A DNA stretch of 64,000 nucleotides from Clostridium saudiense (GTDB lineage: Bacteria > Bacillota > Clostridia > Clostridiales > Clostridiaceae), in the NCBI RefSeq assembly GCF_000577815.1, contig NZ_CBYM010000012.1:27844-91843 (forward strand), given 5' to 3'. Each line of letters starts with the position of its first letter. Within the stretch, counting starts at the first letter, position 1. A program made the translations under genes and the position numbers. The notes beneath the pieces are model-generated. The model had not been told where the DNA came from. It made no database searches and saw only the letters and a list, made by a program, of their open reading frames with translations. Shown here piece by piece: positions 36,896-46,030 of the stretch.

Positions 36896-37441
36896 TTAAT
36901 ATCTTTTTTCTAACTCTTCTAAAATTGATATATATTTGTTCTTTATCTCTTCATTATTAATTTCATAATTTTCACATTCATCATCTATAAGCTTTATTAC
37001 TTCATCATTTAAGTTTCTCTCTGCGAACTTATAAATTACCCTATCTTCTTTATCTATGTGACGTATTAATAAATGTGTATATGAAATTGCATTTGCTATA
37101 ACATCTAGCTTTGCCTCTTCCTCTCCAGCTTTTACTTTTTCTAATGCAGCTACTAACTCTCTCACATGTAATCTTCCTAAATCATGTTCTACAAGCATCC
37201 CTTGATTAACTGCTTTCTTTGCAGGCTCTCCTAACTCTTCTACCATTTTAATAAAAAGTATTTTTTCTTCCTTTTTGTGATGATGATTATCAGCATAATT
37301 TCTAATGAAATCTATTATCTTATAAAAATCCTCATATATAATTTCTTCGTTATTTAATATTTTAAAACAACATTTTCTTATTACTTGTAACATCCTAAGA
37401 ATATACTTATGTTCTTCATTCATTATTTCTATAGCCTTCAT
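36896..37441 (-). CDS. Hemerythrin HHE-domain protein
   Basis: 181 residues, four-helix HHE cation-binding domain. Candidate diiron ligands: His12 (EEHKYI), the NHHHKKEEK cluster near 53-61, EHDLGRLH near 85-92 and RHIDKEDRVIY near 133-143. Related to YtfE/RIC-type and bacteriohemerythrin proteins that bind NO or O2 and repair Fe-S clusters. First gene of a two-gene operon with DUF1858. A GTAAC-N4-GTTAC palindrome lies 80 bp upstream. Confidence 0.9.
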   Translation of the reverse strand: MKAIEIMNEEHKYILRMLQVIRKCCFKILNNEEIIYEDFYKIIDFIRNYADNHHHKKEEKILFIKMVEELGEPAKKAVNQGMLVEHDLGRLHVRELVAALEKVKAGEEEAKLDVIANAISYTHLLIRHIDKEDRVIYKFAERNLNDEVIKLIDDECENYEINNEEIKNKYISILEELEKRY

Positions 37442-37520
37442 TCACTGTACTCCCTTTATATCTTTCTCAATATTGCTTTAACTTATATTATTACTATACA
37501 GTAAATTGCTATTTTATTTC

Positions 37521-37534
37521 GTAACAAACGTTAC
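37521..37534. promoter_or_regulatory. Crp/Fnr (HcpR-like) operator candidate
   Basis: GTAACaaacGTTAC, with the half-site spacing of FNR/CRP boxes, upstream of the hemerythrin operon. HcpR-type regulators are known to control hcp-linked genes in clostridia and sulfate reducers; the assignment here is by resemblance. Confidence 0.5.
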
Positions 37535-37581
37535 ATTTCCAAAAAATAATTTAATTTCATATATTATCTTATTTATCTAAT

Positions 37582-37620
37582 AAAGGTACTTAAATAATTA
37601 TCTATCATTTAAATACCTTT
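37582..37620 (-). terminator. Terminator of hcp
   Basis: AAAGGTATTTAAAT pairs with ATTTAAGTACCTTT; a T-rich tract follows on the minus strand. Confidence 0.7.
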
Positions 37621-37634
37621 ATGCTATTTCACTA

Positions 37635-39308
37635 TTATATTTCTTGTTTCAAACAAGTCTTTAAATCATCTTCAGGTGTACTTATACTCCTTAAATCAAA
37701 AGTATCAACTAAATATTGAAGAACATTTGGACTTAAAAATGCTGGAAGTGTAGGTCCTAAGAATATTCCTTTAATTCCAAGTGATAATAATGCTAACAAA
37801 TCAGCTACAGCCTTTTGTTCATACCAAGAAATAATTAATGACAATGGTAAACCATTAACGTCAGTTCCAAAAGCATCTGCAAGTGCTGTTGCAATTCTAA
37901 CTGCAGAATACGCATCATTACATTGCCCTACATCTAAAAGTCTTGGAAGCCCTGCCACTTCTCCAAACTCCAATTTATTAAATCTATATTTACCACAAGC
38001 TAAAGTAAGTATTATACAATCATCTGGCACCATCTTTGCAAATTCAGTATAATAATTTCTGCCTGGTCTAGCCCCGTCACATCCTCCAATTAAGAAAAAG
38101 TGTCTTATCTTCCCTTCTTTAACGGCATTAACTATAGTTTCTGCATTACTTAAAGTTGCATGATGGCCAAACCCAACTAATATTTCATGTGGTTCTTGAT
38201 CTTTATCATATCCTCCAAGTTCTAAAGCTTTATTTATTATTTCAGTAAAGTCCTTTTTACCATCCTTATCTTTACCTATATGCTTTACTCCATCCCATCC
38301 AACAACACTAGTTGTAAATATTCTATCTTTATAAGTTTCCCTTGGTCTCATAAGACAATTAGTTGTCATTAAAATGCATCCTGGAATATTATCAAATTCT
38401 TTTTGTTGATCTTGCCAAGCACCACCAAAATTTCCTACAAGATGAGGGTATTTCTTTAGTCCAGGATATCCATGACTAGGTATCATTTCTCCATGAGTAT
38501 ATATATTTATTCCCTTTCCCTCGGTTTGTTCTAACAACATTTCAAGGTCTTTTAAATCATGACCAGATACTATAATAAATGGTCCTTTTTTAATATGAAC
38601 ATTTACTTTATGTGGTGTTGGATTTTCATAAACTGTAGTATTAGCCTCATCTAGCTTTTTCATTACTGCAACACTCATATCACCAGTTCTCATGGTCCAT
38701 CTTATTAATTCTTCTACTGATAAACTATCATCAGTGGTTGCTTCTAATGCTCTTACATAAAAATTATCAACTTGATCATCATAATATCCAAGTTCCCTTG
38801 CTTGATGACCATATGCACTTATACCTTTCAATCCATAAACTATTGTTTGTCTTAGTGAACGTATATCTGGATCAAGATTTTGATCATACATTATTCCAGC
38901 TTTTTTTGCATCTTTTAACATATCAGCCTTTGTTTCACTTAAGTTATACGTAGCATGATCTGTATCATTTTTAATTTTTCCTACTTGTTTTCTTAATTTT
39001 TCTTTTATTTTTTGAGACTCTTTAAGCATTTCAACATGTACATCTGCATCAAAATTTACGTTTGTTAAAGTTGTAAATAATGAATTTTCAATAAATATTA
39101 CAATATTCTTATCTACATTCTCCCCTTTTTCAACTATTTCTTTTGCGTAACAACTTATACCTTTTATTTGATATATAAGTAAATCTTGAAGTGCTGCAAC
39201 TTCTGGTGTCTTACCACATACCCCCATTTTAGTACACCCTTTACCACCAGCTGTTTGTTCACATTGATAACAAAACATTGGATATTCCATTGCCATATTA
39301 TTTTCCAT
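37635..39308 (-). CDS. hcp: Hydroxylamine reductase / hybrid cluster protein Hcp
   Basis: 557 residues, class I/II-size Hcp. N-terminal cluster cysteines C13, C16, C25 and C31 (CYQCEQTAGGKGCTKMGVCG). The 4Fe-2S-2O hybrid cluster ligands are seen in the C-terminal half: the SGHDL and THGEMIPSHGYPGL region, NCLMRP, GGCDGARPGRNYY, and ACGKYRFNKL with LDVGQCNDAYSA. The enzyme reduces NO to N2O (and hydroxylamine to ammonia in vitro). GGAGG precedes the ATG. Neighbouring hemerythrin, DUF1858, globin and Rrf2 genes make a nitrosative-stress island. Confidence 0.97.
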   Translation of the reverse strand: MENNMAMEYPMFCYQCEQTAGGKGCTKMGVCGKTPEVAALQDLLIYQIKGISCYAKEIVEKGENVDKNIVIFIENSLFTTLTNVNFDADVHVEMLKESQKIKEKLRKQVGKIKNDTDHATYNLSETKADMLKDAKKAGIMYDQNLDPDIRSLRQTIVYGLKGISAYGHQARELGYYDDQVDNFYVRALEATTDDSLSVEELIRWTMRTGDMSVAVMKKLDEANTTVYENPTPHKVNVHIKKGPFIIVSGHDLKDLEMLLEQTEGKGINIYTHGEMIPSHGYPGLKKYPHLVGNFGGAWQDQQKEFDNIPGCILMTTNCLMRPRETYKDRIFTTSVVGWDGVKHIGKDKDGKKDFTEIINKALELGGYDKDQEPHEILVGFGHHATLSNAETIVNAVKEGKIRHFFLIGGCDGARPGRNYYTEFAKMVPDDCIILTLACGKYRFNKLEFGEVAGLPRLLDVGQCNDAYSAVRIATALADAFGTDVNGLPLSLIISWYEQKAVADLLALLSLGIKGIFLGPTLPAFLSPNVLQYLVDTFDLRSISTPEDDLKTCLKQEI

Positions 39309-39380
39309 TAATCTTCCTCCTACATTTTCTATAATTTCACTTATATAATTCCACTAAAATGTAAAAATTATAATTAAAAT

Positions 39381-39431
39381 AAAAAAGTAGCTAAATAGAA
39401 ATTAATATATAATTCCTAATTCAACTACTTT
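39381..39431 (-). terminator. Terminator of the CPA2 antiporter gene
   Basis: AAAGTAGTTGAATT pairs imperfectly with AATTTCTATTTAGCTACTTT, followed by six T on the minus strand. Confidence 0.6.
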
Positions 39432-39491
39432 AATTGTATTAATATTTATTTTTAGTTTATTTTGAACATTACTTCTTACTAAATATAATAA

Positions 39492-40676
39492 TTATACACT
39501 TTCATTTATTCCTTTAAGTTCATATGCTTTCTTTAATAAAATAGGTGTGATTATTGCACATACTATTACCATTATTATAACAGCAGGTAAAAAATAAGTA
39601 TTCATAATTCCCATTTTCATTCCTTTGTTAGCTATTATAAGTGCTACCTCTCCCCTAGCCATCATACCAGTTCCAATTTGTATAGCTTCACTTTTATTAA
39701 ATCTACAAATTTTTGCTCCAATCCCACATCCTATTACTTTAGTTAGCATTGCAACTACTACTAGTACTATTGTCATTATTATAATTTCAAAACTCATTTT
39801 AGGTATTTTCATATTTATTCCTATACTTGCAAAGAAGATAGGTGATAATAGCATATATGAAATTATATCAAATCTTCTTGAAATATATGCAGTTTCTCTG
39901 TTTCTTGATAATACTAATCCTGCGGCAAATGCACCTGTAATATCAGCTACTCCAAAGAACTCTTCAGCTATAAATGCCATTAATAAACAAATAACAAATG
40001 CCCCAATAACAAACCTTCTTTTATCTACATCATATTTTTCTATCCACTTTCCAAAAAACACATATACCAAATAACCAATAACAAGTGTAAAAACTAAAAA
40101 TCCTATAATTTTTAATAATACTACTCCAATATTTATAGATTGATCAGCCATACTTGTTATTACTGTTAAAACTAAAATTCCTAAAATATCATCTATAATT
40201 GCAGCACCTAAAATTACGCTTGCCGATTTTTCGCTCATTTTACCTAATTCTCTAAGTGCCTCAACAGTTATACTAACAGAAGTTGCAGTTAATATAGCTC
40301 CTATAAATACATTTTGTAAAAAGGCACTAACAGTTGTTAAACTTCCATCATTAAAAATGTATGCAACAGCTGTACCTCCAATTAGTGGTATTAACACCCC
40401 CATGCTAGCAACAATAAATGCTGATTTGCCTACACTTTTTAACTGACTTATATCACTTTCTAAACCTGCAGTAAACATTAATACAATCACTCCAAGCTCT
40501 GCTAGCATACTTATAAAATCAGTTTCTTTTAAAACATTTAACACTGATGGTCCTAGTATAACTCCCGCAAGCAATGCACCGACAACTTGTGGTAAATTAA
40601 ATTTTCTTGTTATTAATCCTAATAATTTCGTACTTAATAAAATTAATGCAATATCTAATAAATATTTGTATGACAT
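39492..40676 (-). CDS. CPA2-family cation:proton antiporter
   Basis: 394 residues, about 12 TM helices, Na_H_Exchanger domain (NapA/KefB-like). Typical segments: QVVGALLAGVILGPSVL, the AELGVIVLMFTAGLESD helix, and the ion-site aspartates in GAAIIDDILGILVLTV. No C-terminal TrkA-N/RCK domain, so it is the short NapA-like form rather than KefB/C. ATG 40676 is used; an in-frame GTG nine bases earlier is possible. Exchanges Na+ or K+ for protons; single gene. Confidence 0.9.
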   Translation of the reverse strand: MSYKYLLDIALILLSTKLLGLITRKFNLPQVVGALLAGVILGPSVLNVLKETDFISMLAELGVIVLMFTAGLESDISQLKSVGKSAFIVASMGVLIPLIGGTAVAYIFNDGSLTTVSAFLQNVFIGAILTATSVSITVEALRELGKMSEKSASVILGAAIIDDILGILVLTVITSMADQSINIGVVLLKIIGFLVFTLVIGYLVYVFFGKWIEKYDVDKRRFVIGAFVICLLMAFIAEEFFGVADITGAFAAGLVLSRNRETAYISRRFDIISYMLLSPIFFASIGINMKIPKMSFEIIIMTIVLVVVAMLTKVIGCGIGAKICRFNKSEAIQIGTGMMARGEVALIIANKGMKMGIMNTYFLPAVIIMVIVCAIITPILLKKAYELKGINESV

Positions 40677-40801
40677 TAACCCCACCCCACTAGTAAATGT
40701 TTTTATTCCTTATGAAGTAATATATTTATATTATTTTAAATTTATACATATTAATAATATTTTATATGTATAATTTCAAAAAACATTTTATTTATACAAC
40801 T

Positions 40802-40845
40802 ATAAAGGGAGTATAGTAAATTACACTTAACTATACTCCCTTTAT
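40802..40845. terminator. Strong hairpin downstream of the large histidine kinase gene
   Basis: TAAAGGGAGTATAGT pairs perfectly with ACTATACTCCCTTTA. The T run is short, but no other terminator is present. Confidence 0.65.
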
Positions 40846-40881
40846 CTTATGATATATGATTTTTCACTCTAGTTTATTACT

Positions 40882-43134
40882 TTATTTTTCAAAAATAATA
40901 GTAACTTTAAATAAATCTCCATCTACACTTATATTAAACTTTCCATTTTGAAGTTCAACAAAACTCTTTGCTATTGCAAGACCTAATCCTGAACCTTCTG
41001 TATTTCTCGATTCATCACCACGTACAAACCTTTCTGCTATCGTATCTACATTAAATGTTATTTCTTCTGCAGCCATGTTTTTCATTACAATTTGAACATC
41101 ATTTTCATTTTCAAAAATATCTATAAACACTCTTGAATTAGGCATAGCATACTTAGTCATATTAATTACTAAGTTTTCAAACACTCTAAATGTACGTTGA
41201 CTATCTAACGGTAATATTACCTTACCTTCTGGCATATTCTTTCTAACAGATAATTTTGCTTCTTCAAGCTTATCTTCTAATTCAAGTAATGTTTGCTTCA
41301 TTAAAGCTACAACATCTATATTTTCTATATTTAAAGTTATATTTCCACTCGTTGCCTTACTCATTTCAAATAAATCTTCTATTAAAACTTGAAGTCTTTG
41401 AGCTTTTCTATCTAATGTATCAACATACTGTTTACGCTTTTCTTCCGATAAATTTTCACCCTTCAATAGATCTGCATAAGTTATTATAGCTGTTAAAGGA
41501 GTCTTTAAATCATGCGACACATTTGATATCAAGTCTGTTTTCATCTTTTGACTCTTAACTTCTTCATCTACAGCTTTTTTAAATCCCTTCTGAATCTCTT
41601 TTAAATCCTCTTTAAAAGGTTCAAAAAGTCCTAAGTCTTCTTCTATATTAACATCTAATTTTCCTTGTGCAATTTTACTTGTAGCTTCTCTTAACTTACT
41701 ATATTTTTCGCTTATTTTATCTACATATTTTCTTATTACGAAAAATAAAACAATTGAATACAGTATGACTACAGGAATTCCAAAAAACCAAATTGAAGTT
41801 ATTATTAGTAATATAAGTGCATTTATTAATAATAATTTTATTATTAATTTATTATTTTTTTCTCTTAAATCTACTTTTGTAACTTCATCTAATGTTTTTT
41901 TGATAATTGTAACAAAGAACATTAATATTATTCCAAATATTGTTCTTCTCTTAAAGTACTCTTTAATTCCTAAATTAAATATATACTTTATTATTAATAC
42001 AGCAAAGAATACAATTGCAAATCCTATAAACCAATTAATAAAGTTTAATACCCATATAACTTTTTCTGATGCAGTAAACCAATCAACATTAAATCCAACA
42101 AAATGTTCTAATTGTCCATTTAATGCAGGATGAATCATATAGCTAGAAGATACAATGAAAAGTGCTACTGTAAGTGATACTATAACTATCCAAATTTCAA
42201 ATGGTATTTTTGATATCCATTTAAATAAAGGCATTTCATTTGCTCTCTTAATAGGGAATATTAATGCAGCTATCGCTACTAATGTAGCAATTATCATTAC
42301 TGCCACTCCTCCTACAAGTTCATATCCATATGCCTCTGCATTTCTGATTCCCCATGATATTGAATCATTAAACACCAAATTATTAGGCACTGCATAAACA
42401 AATTCCATATTTTTAATCGGATTCATAGTAGCATTATAATAACCACTATCGTAGTAATTATCACTTAAAAAATCACTTAAAGCACTGTTCAAATAGTATT
42501 CAAAATTTTGAATATTAGCCCCCTTAATATCATTAATTGTTAGATTACCATTTTCATCAAAATTAATAGCTACATAAAATTGATATTCATCTTTCTTTAT
42601 TGATGACAAATCTATATTATTTTCTATAATACCAACTTCATAATTTATATTTGTTTTTGTTATATTATTAGTTTTATCATAAGAATAATACTTCAAATTT
42701 GCGAGCTGATTATCTAATATACGATTCCAATTATTAAAATTAGAATTAAACCCATTTATAAATTCACTTTCTTCATAATCTTCATCATTATCATATATAT
42801 TTTGGGGTATATTTAATAATGTTGATGCTGGATCTAATGTTCCTCCAGCTTTTTCATTTAAAGAATTATAATATGAACAATATAAAGCACCTGCTAAATT
42901 TTCTGAAAAGGCATATTCCTCAAAATAATTGTTATATGAAACGTTCTTTGCATTTTCTTCTATTAATGGATATGCTGCACACATTCCCAATGCTGCTGTT
43001 GCTATAATTGCTATAACTAATAAAGTTGCTATAACCACTTTTCCCTTGTAGTTTGATTTTTTTATTCCATTAATATTGTTTCTAGAGTCATTAAATTCTT
43101 TATTATCATTACTGCTTTTCAATTTTATATCCAA
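40882..43134 (-). CDS. Large membrane sensor histidine kinase
   Basis: 750 residues. TM helix 1 (about 30-52), an extracytoplasmic domain of about 200 residues, then five to seven TM helices (about 260-470). A HAMP-like linker, HisKA with phospho-His541 (VSHDLKTPLTAI) and a HATPase_c domain (GSGLGLAIAKSFVELQNG) follow. The N box is unusual, with INMTKYAM in place of N-A-x-K-Y. Architecture resembles clostridial VanS-like or YvcQ-like kinases with a multi-pass sensor. The reading frame overlaps the response regulator by 26 bp; the start is a TTG and is uncertain (alternatives at 43122 or a GTG further in). Stimulus unknown. Confidence 0.87.
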   Translation of the reverse strand: MDIKLKSSNDNKEFNDSRNNINGIKKSNYKGKVVIATLLVIAIIATAALGMCAAYPLIEENAKNVSYNNYFEEYAFSENLAGALYCSYYNSLNEKAGGTLDPASTLLNIPQNIYDNDEDYEESEFINGFNSNFNNWNRILDNQLANLKYYSYDKTNNITKTNINYEVGIIENNIDLSSIKKDEYQFYVAINFDENGNLTINDIKGANIQNFEYYLNSALSDFLSDNYYDSGYYNATMNPIKNMEFVYAVPNNLVFNDSISWGIRNAEAYGYELVGGVAVMIIATLVAIAALIFPIKRANEMPLFKWISKIPFEIWIVIVSLTVALFIVSSSYMIHPALNGQLEHFVGFNVDWFTASEKVIWVLNFINWFIGFAIVFFAVLIIKYIFNLGIKEYFKRRTIFGIILMFFVTIIKKTLDEVTKVDLREKNNKLIIKLLLINALILLIITSIWFFGIPVVILYSIVLFFVIRKYVDKISEKYSKLREATSKIAQGKLDVNIEEDLGLFEPFKEDLKEIQKGFKKAVDEEVKSQKMKTDLISNVSHDLKTPLTAIITYADLLKGENLSEEKRKQYVDTLDRKAQRLQVLIEDLFEMSKATSGNITLNIENIDVVALMKQTLLELEDKLEEAKLSVRKNMPEGKVILPLDSQRTFRVFENLVINMTKYAMPNSRVFIDIFENENDVQIVMKNMAAEEITFNVDTIAERFVRGDESRNTEGSGLGLAIAKSFVELQNGKFNISVDGDLFKVTIIFEK

Positions 43135-43822
43135 CTCCCCACACCACCTTCAAATATTTCGGATTTTTCGGATTAATTTCAATTTTTTCTCTTATCTTTC
43201 TTACATGTACCATTATTGTATCTGTATTTATTGCTTGTTCATTCCATACCCTTTCATATATTTCATCCGCAGCAAATACTCTTCCTGGATTTTTTATAAG
43301 CAAAGCTAATATCTTAAACTCAATTGGAGTTAGCTTTACAGGTTTTTCATCAACAGTAACCTCTTTTGTATCAAAGTTTAATTCTAATCCTCCAACAACA
43401 TAAATATTATCTTTAACTTCTGGTTCTTTTACCATATTTAAAAACCTTGAATATCTTCTTAATTGAGAATTAACTCTTGCTAACAATTCAAGTGGTCTAA
43501 AAGGCTTAGTCACATAATCATCAGCTCCTATATTAAGTCCCATTATCTTATCAACCTCTTCAGATTTTGCAGATAGCATTATTACAGGAAAATCATTATT
43601 TTCTCTAAGCCTCATAACAAAAGTTATACCATCCATTTTAGGCATCATTACATCAACTATTGCTAAGTGAATAGTTTCTTTTTTTAATAATTCTAATCCC
43701 TCTATACCATTATTAGCTATAAATACATTATATCCTTGATTATTTAAGTATGCTTCTATTGCAATTGCTATATCATTTTCATCTTCCACTACTAAAATAT
43801 TGTATGAGCTCAAATTATTCAT
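43109..43822 (-). CDS. OmpR/PhoB-family response regulator
   Basis: 237 residues. Receiver domain (about 8-120) with acidic pocket VVEDE and phospho-Asp57 in VDVMMPKMDG, Lys in LSAKSEEVDKI. Winged-helix Trans_reg_C domain (about 140-235, ending RGVGYKIE-like VVWGVGYKIE). Pairs with the large kinase immediately downstream (overlapping frames). Its targets are not evident in the window. Confidence 0.94.
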   Translation of the reverse strand: MNNLSSYNILVVEDENDIAIAIEAYLNNQGYNVFIANNGIEGLELLKKETIHLAIVDVMMPKMDGITFVMRLRENNDFPVIMLSAKSEEVDKIMGLNIGADDYVTKPFRPLELLARVNSQLRRYSRFLNMVKEPEVKDNIYVVGGLELNFDTKEVTVDEKPVKLTPIEFKILALLIKNPGRVFAADEIYERVWNEQAINTDTIMVHVRKIREKIEINPKNPKYLKVVWGVGYKIEKQ

Positions 43823-43997
43823 TTCTATTTACCCCACTTTTCAAATTTTTTATGAACGTTCATTTACTATAATTAAATAGTACTTTTTAAAACTAAATAA
43901 TAACTATATATATTTCTAAAGAATTCCTTAACTAAGTTTAAACACTTTCCTCATATAAATTTAGCTTACCTATTATATTTTATTATAATGCACGAAA

Positions 43998-44028
43998 TAA
44001 TAGAGGCTATAAATTTATAACCTCTATC
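43998..44028. terminator. Terminator of the DedA gene
   Basis: ATAGAGGTTATAAA pairs with TTTATAGCCTCTAT just past the stop codon. Confidence 0.7.
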
Positions 44029-44040
44029 AAATCCACTTAA

Positions 44041-44550
44041 TTATCCAATATACTTAAAAATCCCCTCACCCAAAATATAACCAGCAGAAATAAATACTCC
44101 ATTCCATATAAATATCCCACATGCTGAATATATAGTATATTTTAAGAAATCCATTTTCAGTACACCAGCTGGAATAGCTATAATTGTTCTTGCTACCGGT
44201 ATTAATCTACTTATAAATACCCCCATATGGCCTTTATCCTTTAAATACTTTAACTTTTCATCTATGTAATCCTTCTGTTTTGGAAATTTATTAGTATATT
44301 TTTTTAAAAGAAAGTTTCCACCGTAAAACCCTAAGAAATATAAACACCAGCTTCCTATTACTCCTGCAATAACTGAAAGAAATAAAACAAATGGAAAATT
44401 CATATTTCCTCTTGATATCCATAAACCAGCTAATGGCATTATTATTCCTGCAGGAAGCCCTGGTAAATTTAAATACTCTAAAAATACAATTACAAATATA
44501 AATATTACTCCATACTGAGCTAAATAATCCAATATACTATTCACATCCAT
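44041..44550 (-). CDS. DedA-family membrane protein
   Basis: 169 residues with the SNARE_assoc/VTT domain: four or five TM helices and the motif FISRLIPVARTIIAIPAGVLKM, which includes the conserved arginines of DedA proteins. DedA proteins act as lipid scramblases/flippases (e.g. undecaprenyl phosphate or phosphatidylethanolamine recycling) and support proton-motive force and antimicrobial-peptide resistance. It lies between two two-component systems, both of which could plausibly monitor the envelope, but it is transcribed alone. Confidence 0.9.
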   Translation of the reverse strand: MDVNSILDYLAQYGVIFIFVIVFLEYLNLPGLPAGIIMPLAGLWISRGNMNFPFVLFLSVIAGVIGSWCLYFLGFYGGNFLLKKYTNKFPKQKDYIDEKLKYLKDKGHMGVFISRLIPVARTIIAIPAGVLKMDFLKYTIYSACGIFIWNGVFISAGYILGEGIFKYIG

Positions 44551-44681
44551 CTGTTAATTCCTCCAATTTTATCCTTTAACCATTATATTAATTTTATAAT
44601 ACTATTTAAAAATAAAGAAGATAATTATAATAATCTAAAGAAATTCTTAAGAATTTAACTTCTTTCATAATAAAATATATA

Positions 44682-44720
44682 AAATAAGAAGTCATTACAT
44701 TAATAATGTAATAACTTCTT
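44682..44720 (-). terminator. Terminator of the second two-component operon
   Basis: AAGAAGTTATTACATTA pairs with TAATGTAATGACTTCTT, then a T-rich run on the minus strand. Confidence 0.8.
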
Positions 44721-44776
44721 ATTCAAGTTAAAACTTATAATATTATATAATCGAAAATCCATTTTTATAAATAATA

Positions 44777-46030
44777 TTAATTACCTATTTTTAGATCATT
44801 GATTAATTTTTGTTTTTCAAAATATACTGGTAACTCCACAATAAATGATGTGTATTCTCTAACAACACTTTCAGCATATATTTTTCCTTTATGCTCTTCA
44901 ACTATAGCTTTAGCTATAGAAAGTCCCAAGCCATATCCACCTGTTCCTCTATCTCTAGAATTATCAACCCTATAAAACCTTTCAAAAATCTTTTCTAAAT
45001 GCTCTTTTTCTATACCTTCACCAGTATTTTTAACTTCTAATCGAGCCTTATTCTTTTCTATATTAAGAGACACCATAATTTTTCCATTTTTATTTGTATA
45101 TTTAATTGCGTTATCCATTAATATACTTATGAGCTTTTTAATTTGATCCTTTTCACCATTAATAAATATATTATCATTTATATTCTCTTCTAAAACTAAT
45201 CCTTTTTCAAAAATTACTACTTCAAAAACTAGTAAAGCATCGCTTAAAATCTTACTTAATTCAAACTTAGTTACTTCACCCTTTTTCTTATTAGCATCAA
45301 GGTTAGCTAATGATAACATTTCATTAATCAAAGTAGACATTCTACTTGCTTGAGAATCAATATAATTAACCCATTTTCCTTGACTTTCTATAGTTTGTTG
45401 CTTATTTTCCTTTAATATAGATACATTAGTTTTAATAATAGTTAGTGGTGTCCTAAGTTCATGAGATGCATCTGCTATAAATTGCTTTTGCTTTATAAAA
45501 GTCTCTTCTAATGGCTTAATAGCTTTATTAGTAAAATAAATACTTATTATAAATAATACAATTAAACTTAATGATCCTACTCCAAGAAATATTTTTAATA
45601 AATTTCCTAGTACATCTTGCTGGAATGACTTACTTATTAGTACTATTATGGTTCCACTACTAATACTCTCTTTTAAATAAGCATAGCTTTCTCCATCAAT
45701 CTTAATACTATCCATCTTTTTAGAGTTATTAACAACCTTTTCAACCATTGCATGAATATCTAAATCGTCAGTATTTAACCTAGAAGTAACATTAACAATT
45801 TCATTTTTTGTATCTAAATCTATTTTTATTGACATATCCATCTTATTATCTTTTGGTGAAGGCTTTTGCTGCTGTTGTGGTGACATTATATTATTCCAAA
45901 GTTGCATTTTCATATCATTATTTAAACTATAAGCGGTAGATACATATATTGTCCCAAATATACCTACAAAAACAGTAGTTAAAAGAACCATATTCATAAA
46001 TATAAATTTACTTTTCAGTTTTTTGAACAT
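44777..46030 (-). CDS. Sensor histidine kinase (EnvZ/BaeS-type)
   Basis: 417 residues. Two TM helices (about 9-33 and 147-168) bracket a ~110-residue external sensor that contains a Q/P/K-rich patch (PQQQQKPSPK, 51-60). Phospho-His190 lies in DASHELRTPLTI; the HATPase_c domain shows NAIKYTNKNG and GGYGLGLSIAKAIVEEH. Translation begins directly after the stop of the response regulator gene (0-bp gap, GGAGG inside that gene). The signal is unknown. Confidence 0.94.
   Translation of the reverse strand: MFKKLKSKFIFMNMVLLTTVFVGIFGTIYVSTAYSLNNDMKMQLWNNIMSPQQQQKPSPKDNKMDMSIKIDLDTKNEIVNVTSRLNTDDLDIHAMVEKVVNNSKKMDSIKIDGESYAYLKESISSGTIIVLISKSFQQDVLGNLLKIFLGVGSLSLIVLFIISIYFTNKAIKPLEETFIKQKQFIADASHELRTPLTIIKTNVSILKENKQQTIESQGKWVNYIDSQASRMSTLINEMLSLANLDANKKKGEVTKFELSKILSDALLVFEVVIFEKGLVLEENINDNIFINGEKDQIKKLISILMDNAIKYTNKNGKIMVSLNIEKNKARLEVKNTGEGIEKEHLEKIFERFYRVDNSRDRGTGGYGLGLSIAKAIVEEHKGKIYAESVVREYTSFIVELPVYFEKQKLINDLKIGN

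Noticed and set aside
40882..43134. Several plus-strand open frames of 60-120 codons opposite the large kinase
   Set aside because: The proteins are of low complexity, lack RBS and lie fully within a well-supported gene.
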